Below, in pieces: positions 8,796 through 17,000 of a DNA stretch of 64,000 nucleotides. The stretch covers positions 186,001 to 250,000 of the forward strand of contig JAEWAY010000011.1 of the NCBI GenBank assembly GCA_023391415.1, in the 5' to 3' direction. The number at the start of each line of letters is the position of its first letter. The first letter of the stretch is position 1. Below the pieces are notes generated by a model. The model ran no database searches, was not told the DNA's origin, and saw only the letters and a list, made by a program, of their open reading frames with translations. A program made the translations under genes and the position numbers. The stretch is from Bacteroidota bacterium. Lineage in GTDB: Bacteria > Bacteroidota > Bacteroidia > Cytophagales > Cytophagaceae.

Positions 8796-10295
8796 ATGGG
8801 GATAAAATCTTTTTTGAGCGGACCTGTGGCCTCTTACGTTGTGGCGAAACAACGGAAATGGATGAAAACTCCGGTTGATATACAACGCGCGGTATTTCAG
8901 AATCTGGTAAGGAAGGCGTCGGCTACCTTGTTTGGCAAGGATCACGCTTTTGAGGAAATACGGACTTATGACGATTTCAGGCGGCAAGTTCCTGTTCGCG
9001 ACTATGAAGGATTGAGTGGCTATATAGAACAGGTCAAAGCGGGGAATAAGGATATATTATGGCCTGGAAAACCGGCGTATTTCGCTAAAACCTCTGGCAC
9101 GACTTCCGGAGTAAAATATATTCCGATTACCAGGGAGTCCATACCTTACCATATCAGTGGCGCCCGGGACGCCCTGCTCAATTATGTGCACGTTACCGGG
9201 AAAAGTGATTTTCTGGACAAGAACATGATTTTCCTGTCCGGAAGTCCGGAAATGACCAGACAAAACGGAATCCACATCGGAAGATTGTCCGGGATTGTAA
9301 ATCACCATGTCCCGGGTTATCTGCGAGGAAACCAGAAACCAAGCTACGCGACCAATTGTATGGAAGATTGGGAAGAAAAGCTGGATAAGATCGTGGATGA
9401 AACGATAAACGCCAATATGAGCCTGATATCCGGTATTCCGCCTTGGGTGCAGATGTATTTTGATCGGATTACAGCGCGGACCGGGAAGCGGATCAAGGAC
9501 GTTTTTCCAGATTTTTCTCTTTTTGTATATGGTGGTGTAAATTTTGAACCATATAAAAATAAACTTTTCGACTCGATCGGGAAAAAAGTGGATTCTATTG
9601 AAACCTACCCCGCCAGCGAAGGCTTTATCGCGTTTCAGGATCAACAGGACGATTCTTCTTTGCTGCTTTTGCTGAATAGCGGGATTTTTTACGAGTTTAT
9701 CCCGGTGGAGGAATATTTTAATGAAAATCCCACCCGATTGTCGATAGGAGAAGTGGAGCTTGGAAAAAACTACGCCTTGATTATGAATACCAACGCGGGT
9801 TTGTGGGGATATTCCATAGGCGATACAGTTAAGTTCGTTTCTTTGAACCCCTGCAAGATCCTTGTTACAGGGCGGATCAAGCATTTCATATCCGCTTTTG
9901 GAGAGCATGTTATTGGAGAGGAAGTGGAAAAGGCGATGAAAAAAGCGATGGAAAAACATCCGGAAGCGCGTTTGGTAGAGTTTACAGTGGCTCCTCAGGT
10001 GGCTCCCGACGATGGACGGCCCCCCCATCATGAATGGTTGGTGGAGTTCGAAAATCCTCCAGAGGATCTCGAACAATTCCGGGAGGATCTGGACCAGGCT
10101 CTCGTCGGCTTGAATATTTACTATAAGGACTTGATCGCGGGCAATATTTTAAGTATTCTTAGGATTACTTCGTTGCGAAAAAACGCTTTTATCGATTATA
10201 TGAAGGAAAAGGGCAAACTGGGAGGACAAAATAAGGTGCCCCGGCTTTCCAATGAGAGGGTGTTCGCGGAGGGGTTGAATAAGTATCGAGTCTGA
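8796..10295 (+). CDS. GH3-type acyl-adenylating ligase
   Basis: A 499-residue member of the GH3 (auxin-responsive promoter) family, ANL-superfamily enzymes that adenylate a carboxylic acid and often transfer it to an amine. The ATP-binding loop is KTSGTTSGVKYIPIT (about residue 93), followed by a second core motif YPASEGFIAFQD and a late motif with Asp and Arg near GYSIGDTVKF and VTGRIKHF. In plants GH3 enzymes conjugate jasmonate or auxin to amino acids. Bacterial substrates are not known to me. It lies between DUF983 and dxr, and dxr appears to have its own promoter. Confidence 0.88.
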   Translation: MGIKSFLSGPVASYVVAKQRKWMKTPVDIQRAVFQNLVRKASATLFGKDHAFEEIRTYDDFRRQVPVRDYEGLSGYIEQVKAGNKDILWPGKPAYFAKTSGTTSGVKYIPITRESIPYHISGARDALLNYVHVTGKSDFLDKNMIFLSGSPEMTRQNGIHIGRLSGIVNHHVPGYLRGNQKPSYATNCMEDWEEKLDKIVDETINANMSLISGIPPWVQMYFDRITARTGKRIKDVFPDFSLFVYGGVNFEPYKNKLFDSIGKKVDSIETYPASEGFIAFQDQQDDSSLLLLLNSGIFYEFIPVEEYFNENPTRLSIGEVELGKNYALIMNTNAGLWGYSIGDTVKFVSLNPCKILVTGRIKHFISAFGEHVIGEEVEKAMKKAMEKHPEARLVEFTVAPQVAPDDGRPPHHEWLVEFENPPEDLEQFREDLDQALVGLNIYYKDLIAGNILSILRITSLRKNAFIDYMKEKGKLGGQNKVPRLSNERVFAEGLNKYRV

Positions 10296-10300
10296 AATGA

Positions 10301-10332
10301 TTTGTAAAAAAGATTGAAAAAATATTACTTTG
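10301..10332 (+). promoter_or_regulatory. Probable promoter for dxr-rseP
   Basis: TTTG at 10301-10304, then 20 bases, then TTACTTTG at 10325-10332 (one mismatch to TAnnTTTG). The dxr ATG follows 43 bases later, with AAAAGGACAAG just ahead of it as a ribosome binding site. Confidence 0.55.
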
Positions 10333-10375
10333 TAGATACACTCTGTCAAAGTACATTTGTAAAAGGACAAGATGC

Positions 10376-11569
10376 ATGACTGATAAAAAGCGAAATATTG
10401 CCATTTTGGGTTCTACAGGTTCTATTGGGACTCAGGCGCTTTCAGTTATACGCGACAATGTCGACCGGTTTCAGGTAGAAGTGCTTACCGCTCAAAGCAA
10501 CGCCGATTTGCTTATAGGGCAGGCCGCTGAGTTTCGGCCAAATACAGTAGTGATTGGCGATGATCGTCTGTACGATAAGGTTTTCGCCGCGCTTGATCCT
10601 TTGCATATCAAGGTATATGCCGGCGACAACGCGTTGAAGTCCGTAGTGCAGATGGAATCTATCGATTTAGTGCTTACGGCGCTGGTGGGTTACGCGGGGT
10701 TGATGCCGACTATAAAGGCGATCGAGGCGGGCAAGCATATCGCGTTGGCGAACAAAGAAACCTTGGTGGTGGCGGGAGATCTGATTACTACGCTCGCTAT
10801 GCGACATGGAGTGAATATCTATCCGGTAGATTCGGAACACTCCGCTATTTTTCAGTGTCTGGCCGGAGAGTTTCATAACAAAATTGAACGAATTATTCTT
10901 ACTGCCTCCGGTGGTCCTTTTCGTGGTAAAAACCGGGATTTTTTAAACACGGTTACTCCGGGGGACGCCCTGAAGCATCCCAATTGGAATATGGGTGTTA
11001 AAATAACCATAGATTCAGCCACTTTAATGAACAAAGGACTTGAGGTGATCGAGGCGAAGTGGTTGTTCGCTCTTCAGCCGCGTCAGATTGAAGTGATTGT
11101 TCATCCGCAGTCCATCATACATTCGATGATAGAGTTTGAGGATGGTTCCATTAAAGCCCAGATGGGTTTACCGGACATGCGGGGGCCTATTCAGTACGCG
11201 CTTTCATATCCCGAACGTATATATTCTGATTTTCCGCGATTTAACTTCACGAATTATCCGCAGCTGACTTTTGAGCGGCCGGATATGGATACTTTCCAAT
11301 GCTTGCGTCTCGCTTATAAAGCGCTGGAAAAAGGCGGCAACATGCCATGTATTCTCAACGCGGCCAATGAAGTGGCTGTCGCCAGATTCTTAGATGGTTC
11401 CGCCGGATTTCTTGATATAGCCGATATCATTGGGGAATGTATGGAAAAAGTAGCCTTTATCGCCAAACCTTCCTTGGAGGATTATGTTGAAACTGACAGA
11501 AAAACAAGGGTAGTGGCGGGAGTAGTCAAAAAAATGAACATTTTAAACACAGGAGCGGAGATCAGGTAA
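10376..11569 (+). CDS. dxr: 1-deoxy-D-xylulose 5-phosphate reductoisomerase
   Basis: Second enzyme of the MEP isoprenoid pathway: converts DXP to MEP using NADPH and a divalent metal. The 397 residues are typical. The NADPH loop is LGSTGSIGTQ (residues 10-19), the metal-binding segment is PVDSEHSAIFQCL, the substrate region is ASGGPFRG, and NMGVKITIDSATLMNKGLEVIEA-type sequence is present. The ATG at 10374 would terminate at once, so the start is 10376, preceded by an AAAAGGACAAG binding site. The stop overlaps the rseP start in a TAATG junction, indicating translational coupling. Confidence 0.97.
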   Translation: MTDKKRNIAILGSTGSIGTQALSVIRDNVDRFQVEVLTAQSNADLLIGQAAEFRPNTVVIGDDRLYDKVFAALDPLHIKVYAGDNALKSVVQMESIDLVLTALVGYAGLMPTIKAIEAGKHIALANKETLVVAGDLITTLAMRHGVNIYPVDSEHSAIFQCLAGEFHNKIERIILTASGGPFRGKNRDFLNTVTPGDALKHPNWNMGVKITIDSATLMNKGLEVIEAKWLFALQPRQIEVIVHPQSIIHSMIEFEDGSIKAQMGLPDMRGPIQYALSYPERIYSDFPRFNFTNYPQLTFERPDMDTFQCLRLAYKALEKGGNMPCILNAANEVAVARFLDGSAGFLDIADIIGECMEKVAFIAKPSLEDYVETDRKTRVVAGVVKKMNILNTGAEIR

Positions 11570-12888
11570 TGGAGATTTTGATTATGGCCGCCCAGTTGTT
11601 GCTGGGTTTAACCATTTTGGTAGGAATGCATGAGTTGGGGCATATGCTGACCGCGAAGTATTTTGGAATGAAAGTGGAAAAGTTTTCCATAGGCTTTCCT
11701 CCAAAAGTTTTTGCTTTTAAAAAAGGAGAAACGGAATATTCACTTGGCGCGATTCCTTTGGGTGGTTTTGTTAAAATCTCAGGAATGGTCGACGAGTCGC
11801 TCGATACCGAAAACCTAAGTCAGGAACCGAAATCCTGGGAGTTCAGGGCGAAGCCGGCTTGGCAAAGGCTCATTGTGATGATGGGCGGCATTATCGTCAA
11901 TTTGTTGCTGGGAGTTGTCATTTTTATTGGTATTTTCTGGTTTTATGGAGAAAAGTACTACGCGCGGGAAGATGTAAACCGTCATGGGATCGTCGCGTAC
12001 GAGCTGGCTGAGAAAATCGGCCTTAAAACCGGCGATAAAATTCTTCTGGTCAATGGAAAAGAATTTGAAAAGTTTCCTCAGGATATCCTGACCCCGGAGC
12101 TTCTCTTGTCGGATAGCGGTTACTATACGATAGAGCGGAATGGAGAAACCTTACGGATCGATATTCCTCCGACACTCATTTCCGATCTGTCCAGCAATAA
12201 AAAGGCCCGCTTTCTAAGCGCGGCTATGCCTTTCGCTGTAAAGAAAGTGGTAGCTGGCTCCGCCGCCGAAAGAGGAGGATTGGAGGAGGAAGATATCATA
12301 ACGGGAGTGAATGGCGACACCGTCGCCTATTTTCAGATGTTTCAGGAGATGCTTTTCGCCAATAAGGGAAAAATGGTGACGATGTCCGTACTGCGGGATG
12401 GATCGATCCGGGAGCTCCATTTACAGGTAGGAGAAGATGGGCGGGTTGGCTTTGAAGTAAAACCGCTTTTGGAAGAATCGTCCGGAGCCTACCCTCTGAT
12501 GAAAGCGATCCCGGCGGGTACTGAACGCGCGTTTGGCGTCATTATTAATACCATAAAAGGTATTGGAGCGATGTTTAAAGGTACGATTAATCCATCCGAT
12601 TCGGTGGCGGGGCCATTGTTGATCGCTCAGGAATATGGTGGAGAATGGATATGGGAGCGCTTCTGGTTCTTGACGGCTTCACTTTCCATGGTATTGGCTT
12701 TTATGAACTTTCTTCCAATCCCGGCGCTTGACGGCGGGCACGTGATGTTTCTGACTTATGAGATGATCGCTGGCCGTAAGCCTTCGGATAAGTTTCTCGA
12801 AAACGCGCAAAAAGTGGGAATGTTGTTGCTGCTGACCCTGATGCTTCTCGTGTTTGGCAATGACTTCTATAAGACATTATTTAAATAG
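11569..12888 (+). CDS. rseP: Site-2 protease RseP, inner-membrane zinc metalloprotease
   Basis: Intramembrane protease that in other bacteria cleaves anti-sigma factors and remnant signal peptides. The 439 residues hold HELGH at 21-25 in the first membrane helix, two PDZ-like regions (about residues 120-195 and 205-290), and the third metal ligand in NFLPIPALDGGH near residue 386 within a late membrane helix. It starts inside the dxr stop (TAATG), a pairing common in bacteria. No anti-sigma factor gene is visible nearby. Confidence 0.95.
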   Translation: MEILIMAAQLLLGLTILVGMHELGHMLTAKYFGMKVEKFSIGFPPKVFAFKKGETEYSLGAIPLGGFVKISGMVDESLDTENLSQEPKSWEFRAKPAWQRLIVMMGGIIVNLLLGVVIFIGIFWFYGEKYYAREDVNRHGIVAYELAEKIGLKTGDKILLVNGKEFEKFPQDILTPELLLSDSGYYTIERNGETLRIDIPPTLISDLSSNKKARFLSAAMPFAVKKVVAGSAAERGGLEEEDIITGVNGDTVAYFQMFQEMLFANKGKMVTMSVLRDGSIRELHLQVGEDGRVGFEVKPLLEESSGAYPLMKAIPAGTERAFGVIINTIKGIGAMFKGTINPSDSVAGPLLIAQEYGGEWIWERFWFLTASLSMVLAFMNFLPIPALDGGHVMFLTYEMIAGRKPSDKFLENAQKVGMLLLLTLMLLVFGNDFYKTLFK

Positions 12889-12893
12889 TATTT

Positions 12894-14411
12894 ATGCTAC
12901 GAACCATTTACATGCTGTCGCTTGTATGTATAGCCGGGCTTGGAACCGGTTACGCGGGAGTTAAAGACTCTATTGGAGTGACGCGGATCAACAATGTTTT
13001 GATGCTAAAGTATCTCGTCGCCCAGGGAGAGACTATTTACGGTATTTCTACAAAATATCATGTATCGATCGCCGATCTGATGGAAATTAATCCGGAATTG
13101 GAAAGTGGTTTGAAAGTAGGGCAGGTGATTCATATCCCCTGCAAGGAGGTGGCGGCGAAAGAAGCGGTCCGGCCATCCGGAAGTCCTCGCAAGCATATGG
13201 TTCAGCCGGGAGAGACGTATTACAGCCTTTCCAGAAGGTATGGGACGACCGTCGATCAACTGAAGGCCTGGAACAATCACGAAGACTTGAAAGCCGGACA
13301 TGAAATCGTAGTGGGACGTGAAGCGGGTTCTTCTACTGCCGCGGTAGTAGCCTCTTCTCAACCCGACGCGAAACCGGCGGAGCAGCCAAAGCCTGTCGTT
13401 GTCACCACCGGGCCGGGGAGCCCGGAGGAGCGATCAGGGACAATAACGCCTTCCGTAGCCGCTGAGTCTATCAAAAATGAATCCCTAAAATCCGAGCCAG
13501 TGAAAGAGGAGCCTGTAAAGGTAACTCCTGCCGCTCCAGTAGCGGGAAATCCGCCACAAGTGGAAAAGAGTCAGGAGCCTCAGTCCGCTGTGAAAAAGGA
13601 GGAACCCAAGGTCGTAGAGGTCGCCGCGGTGGCTACAAAACCCGCGGAGTCCGCCCCCGCTCAGGAAAGCTCCATAAAGACATATCCTTATGATCCGGAT
13701 ATGAAACAGTTGCTGATTATTCCATTCGATCCTTATCTTTATTTTTCGGACGCGGATCATGAAATCGCCGCCAAGTCGAAGATTGTACCTACCAGAGTGC
13801 GGGAAGTTTTCCGAAGACGTATGACCGCCATGATGCAGAGATCAGATTATGAGAGTATCTTCCTGCTTGGAGGAAAGTTTGAGGATACATTGCGGGATTT
13901 GAATAAAATCTATAGTTCGGTATCCTATGGCTATCAGGATGTAATAAATTCCAATGTGTCGGGAGATGTCCGCGCGGAAAAAGCTTCCGGGGGCAATACC
14001 CGGAATAAAAGCTGGCTGGACAAGCAGAAAGAGAAGTTTACTTCCCCCCAATTGGCTCAAAAAGCGGTCTATGATAAAAATGAAGGCCAGTACTTCGGAG
14101 TGAAAGTAAGGAACCCGGAAGAATTCTTTTCTTATTTTGGACAAAAGTACAGTATAGACTATTATATTTTTGTAAATCAGTTTGAAGTAAAGACAAACTA
14201 CGAAAACTGTCTGGATCGCGCGGCGCATGATTTCGAACGTACCTTTACCACGCATTTTTCCATATTTGACGCTACCGGTAAGCAGATTGCCGGCAATAAG
14301 TTCAAAACCTTCTACAATTCCAATTCGAGCTATATCTATACCATTGTAGCCGACAATATGGATAAAATCGCCCAGCGGATTTTGTCTGAATTGCCGGGAG
14401 CCGGGCAGTAA
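12894..14411 (+). CDS. Secreted protein with two LysM domains and an unknown C-terminal domain
   Basis: A 505-residue protein that begins five bases after rseP. It has a signal-peptide-like N-terminus (IYMLSLVCIAGLGTGYAG), a LysM domain at about residues 38-83, a second at about 100-141, a Pro/Glu/Lys/Val-rich linker (about 145-265), and a C-terminal domain of about 235 residues. That last domain begins near FDPYLYFSDADHE and I do not recognise it. LysM domains bind peptidoglycan, so the protein is probably periplasmic and wall-attached. It is probably cotranscribed with dxr and rseP. No catalytic motif is seen. Confidence 0.8.
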   Translation: MLRTIYMLSLVCIAGLGTGYAGVKDSIGVTRINNVLMLKYLVAQGETIYGISTKYHVSIADLMEINPELESGLKVGQVIHIPCKEVAAKEAVRPSGSPRKHMVQPGETYYSLSRRYGTTVDQLKAWNNHEDLKAGHEIVVGREAGSSTAAVVASSQPDAKPAEQPKPVVVTTGPGSPEERSGTITPSVAAESIKNESLKSEPVKEEPVKVTPAAPVAGNPPQVEKSQEPQSAVKKEEPKVVEVAAVATKPAESAPAQESSIKTYPYDPDMKQLLIIPFDPYLYFSDADHEIAAKSKIVPTRVREVFRRRMTAMMQRSDYESIFLLGGKFEDTLRDLNKIYSSVSYGYQDVINSNVSGDVRAEKASGGNTRNKSWLDKQKEKFTSPQLAQKAVYDKNEGQYFGVKVRNPEEFFSYFGQKYSIDYYIFVNQFEVKTNYENCLDRAAHDFERTFTTHFSIFDATGKQIAGNKFKTFYNSNSSYIYTIVADNMDKIAQRILSELPGAGQ

Positions 14412-14619
14412 TCAAAGATTGGTTTTTCTTGCGAGTGGGCGCTGGATCGGAATCTTCCCGTCGTGATTGGGCTATGATGTAAGGTGATATGTTTTTTTTT
14501 GTCGGCCGATAAACGTCGGATGAGAATAAAGCGCGCCTTTCGTTTCCTAAATTTTGAATAAGCCTCCGGTCGAAGTCTCGTCTATTTCACAGAACTTTTT
14601 TAACTTTAATCAAAAAAAT

Positions 14620-14847
14620 ATGGGGAAAAGAATTGTTCGCTTGCATAACGTGGATTCTTTATCAGCCATTGAGAGCGTTATCGGAAAAGAAGTGTCGGTG
14701 GTGCTTCGCGACGATGGTGTCTTGCAGGGCGAGGCGATCCGCGGCCTCGTTTCAGGATTAATATTAAGGAATAAGCGCTTCGCGGAGCATCTCATTCCCT
14801 TTCAGGATATACGGGAAATTCAATACGATTATACTTCGAAGTATTAA
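14620..14847 (+). CDS. Small hypothetical protein upstream of recN
   Basis: 75 residues starting MGKRIVRLHNVDSL. No family recognised; it appears cytosolic, with alternating strands and a C-terminal helix. An in-frame TTG at 14554 would add 22 residues, but a near-consensus promoter element (TAAATTTTG, 14548-14556) overlaps that codon, so the ATG at 14620 is preferred. The gene ends three bases before recN and is almost certainly cotranscribed with it. The codon pattern (GCG-rich, no obvious rare codons) matches the neighbours. Confidence 0.62.
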   Translation: MGKRIVRLHNVDSLSAIESVIGKEVSVVLRDDGVLQGEAIRGLVSGLILRNKRFAEHLIPFQDIREIQYDYTSKY

Positions 14848-14850
14848 CAT

Positions 14851-16506
14851 ATGCTTACGTCACTTCATATTAAGAATTACGCGCTCATTCAGGAACTTGA
14901 TTTATCGCCGACTGATGGATTGAATATTATTACGGGAGAAACAGGCGCGGGAAAATCCATCATGCTGGGAGCGCTGGGCCTGCTGTTGGGCAACAGGGCG
15001 GATACGAAGGTGTTGTTTGACGAAAATGAGAAATGCGTGATCGAAGGCGCGTTTTCTATAAAGGCGTATAATCTGAAAGCGCTTTTTGAAGAGGAGGAGC
15101 TTGACTATGAAGAGATCTGTCTGATCCGTAGAGAGATCAGTCCCCAAAACAAGTCAAGGGCTTTTATTAACGACACTCCTGTCACGCTTGACGTGTTGAA
15201 ACGAATCGGTAGCCGTCTGATGGATATTCATAGTCAGCATGAAACCCTGCTGCTCGGTAACGCGGAGTTTCAGACAATGATTCTGGACGCGGTAGCGGGC
15301 AATCAGGCCTTGCTTATGGAATACGCGGGGCTTTTTGGCAAGTACAGAAAAATTGTCCGGAGATTGGACGATTTAAGCGAACAGGCCGCGGATAATCGGA
15401 AAGAATCTGATTATCAAAATTTTCTTCTTAATGAACTTAGGGAAGCAGGGCCTCAGGAAGATGAGCAAGAAGCGCTTGAGGAAGAGCTTCGGGTGCTGGA
15501 AAACGCGGAAAATATAAAAAACCGTCTGGGACAGGTGATGGGGGTGTTGGACGACGGAGACTTTTCTGTGATATCCAGTCTCCAGGGCGCGTTGAAGCAT
15601 TTGGAGGCTGTAAGCCAGTTTGGTCCCGTTTTTGGCAGCTTGCGGAACAGATTGGATGCCGTTTTTATAGAATTGAAGGACATTGGCGGTGAAATCGAAT
15701 CGGAAGGCGCGCTCGTCGAGATCAATGAGGAACGGGCGGAGGAAATACGAAAGCGACTCAGTTTGCTTTATAACCTGCTTCAAAAACACGGCGCGCGCGA
15801 GATCAGAGATCTTGTCCGTATTCGCGAAGAATTGGAAGACGCGTCGAGAAAAGTGGAATCTCTGGACGAAGAGTTGGAGCAATTGCGCGTTCAGCGTGAA
15901 GAAGTCTACCATAAGCTGCTGGAAGTGGGAGATAACCTTTCCAGTGCCAGACGTTCGGTTAGGGACGCGCTGAAGAATGAACTGGAAGCTTTGCTCAAAG
16001 AGGTAGGTATGCCTGATTCAGTGTTGCTGGTCGATATGGAGAAGGTGGAACCCGGGATGTCCGGCATGGATAAAATTCGTTTTCTTTTTAGCGCCAATAA
16101 GGGAGTCGCGGCGCAGGAACTGAAAAATGTAGCGTCTGGAGGAGAGTTTTCGCGACTGATGCTGTGCATTAAATATATTCTGGCGGATAAGACGGAGCTG
16201 CCTGTGATTATTTTTGACGAGATTGATACGGGAATATCCGGGGAGGTCGCTATCAAAGTGGGTAAGATGCTGAAACAGATGGCGCGTAATCATCAGATTA
16301 TTTCTATTTCACATTTGCCTCAGATCGCGGCGCTTGGAGACGCTCATTATTATGTATATAAAAAGGAAGTGGCTGGCCGTTCGGTAAGTACGATCCGTCC
16401 GCTCACTCGGGACGAGCGTTTGCACGCTATCGCGGTGATGATTGGTGGAGACAACCCGAGTCAGACGGCGATCAGCAGCGCCAGGGAGTTGATGGAAATG
16501 GTTTAA
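14851..16506 (+). CDS. recN: DNA repair protein RecN
   Basis: SMC-like ATPase that acts early in double-strand break repair. The 551 residues show Walker A GETGAGKS near residue 30, a long central coiled coil (about residues 160-380, rich in Glu/Leu), the ABC signature VASGGEFSRLML, and Walker B VIIFDEIDTGISG. The C-terminal motif ISISHLPQIAALGDAHY is also typical. It follows the small 75-residue gene by three bases and ends at a hairpin shared with the convergent membrane-protein gene. Confidence 0.97.
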   Translation: MLTSLHIKNYALIQELDLSPTDGLNIITGETGAGKSIMLGALGLLLGNRADTKVLFDENEKCVIEGAFSIKAYNLKALFEEEELDYEEICLIRREISPQNKSRAFINDTPVTLDVLKRIGSRLMDIHSQHETLLLGNAEFQTMILDAVAGNQALLMEYAGLFGKYRKIVRRLDDLSEQAADNRKESDYQNFLLNELREAGPQEDEQEALEEELRVLENAENIKNRLGQVMGVLDDGDFSVISSLQGALKHLEAVSQFGPVFGSLRNRLDAVFIELKDIGGEIESEGALVEINEERAEEIRKRLSLLYNLLQKHGAREIRDLVRIREELEDASRKVESLDEELEQLRVQREEVYHKLLEVGDNLSSARRSVRDALKNELEALLKEVGMPDSVLLVDMEKVEPGMSGMDKIRFLFSANKGVAAQELKNVASGGEFSRLMLCIKYILADKTELPVIIFDEIDTGISGEVAIKVGKMLKQMARNHQIISISHLPQIAALGDAHYYVYKKEVAGRSVSTIRPLTRDERLHAIAVMIGGDNPSQTAISSARELMEMV

Positions 16507-16536
16507 AACGGATTACTTCCGAAAGGAATAATTAAG

Positions 16537-16567
16537 AATACCGGATGGTTTATAAACTATCCGGTAT
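16537..16567. terminator. Shared hairpin between recN and the convergent small gene
   Basis: ATACCGGAT (16538-16546) pairs with ATCCGGTAT (16559-16567). The right arm lies in the last codons of the minus-strand gene, whose stop is in the loop. T tracts are weak, so this is a candidate bidirectional terminator or mRNA-end hairpin. Confidence 0.5.
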
Positions 16568-16822
16568 GACATCCACTTTTTTGTCGTTTTCAGTGTTGTC
16601 ATTGATGAACAATGACTTTACTATACAGGGGATTTCCTGAATTTTTTCCTGCCAGTACGATAGTTCCGCTTCAAGTGCCGGGTCAGAAGCGTTTTTTATT
16701 TTTTCTTTTACAAATAAAATAAGAAAAAATACGAGGGCTGAGTATAAGGCCATAAGGCCGACTGCGAGATTGATGGTTGATAAAATTCCCGTTTTCAGGG
16801 TGTTCGTTAAATAATTCTTCAT
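16550..16822 (-). CDS. Small hypothetical single-pass membrane protein
   Basis: 90 residues with one membrane segment (about residues 15-38, LAVGLMALYSALVFFLILF) followed by a charged C-terminal tail with WQEKIQEIP. No family recognised. It is convergent with recN, and its 3' codons form half of a hairpin. Open reading through a clear membrane segment and plausible codon use argue that it is real, but support is limited. Confidence 0.5.
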   Translation of the reverse strand: MKNYLTNTLKTGILSTINLAVGLMALYSALVFFLILFVKEKIKNASDPALEAELSYWQEKIQEIPCIVKSLFINDNTENDKKVDVIPDSL

Positions 16823-16987
16823 AACTTTTTCAGGTTAAGGTTAAACAGAAATATTTAATTACCTGTAATATATGATTTTTCTATATATAATCAAATAATG
16901 AGAAGGTCAAGCCTGGATTTGGTTCTTTCGAAAAATGAATTTTTTTTGCAGGAAATGCGTTTCCTTAAAAGTTTTCTAGGATAAATC

Positions 16988-16995
16988 TAAGTTTG
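16988..16995 (+). promoter_or_regulatory. -7 promoter element five bases ahead of the M23 peptidase start
   Basis: TAAGTTTG, an exact TAnnTTTG match, ends five bases before the ATG at 17001. Transcription would start at or next to the start codon, suggesting a leaderless mRNA. Confidence 0.5.
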
Positions 16996-17000
16996 ATCGA

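Noticed and set aside
9057..10076. 339-codon open frame opposite the GH3-type gene
   Set aside because: Antisense to a conserved enzyme and of low-information composition, so taken as a by-product of codon bias.
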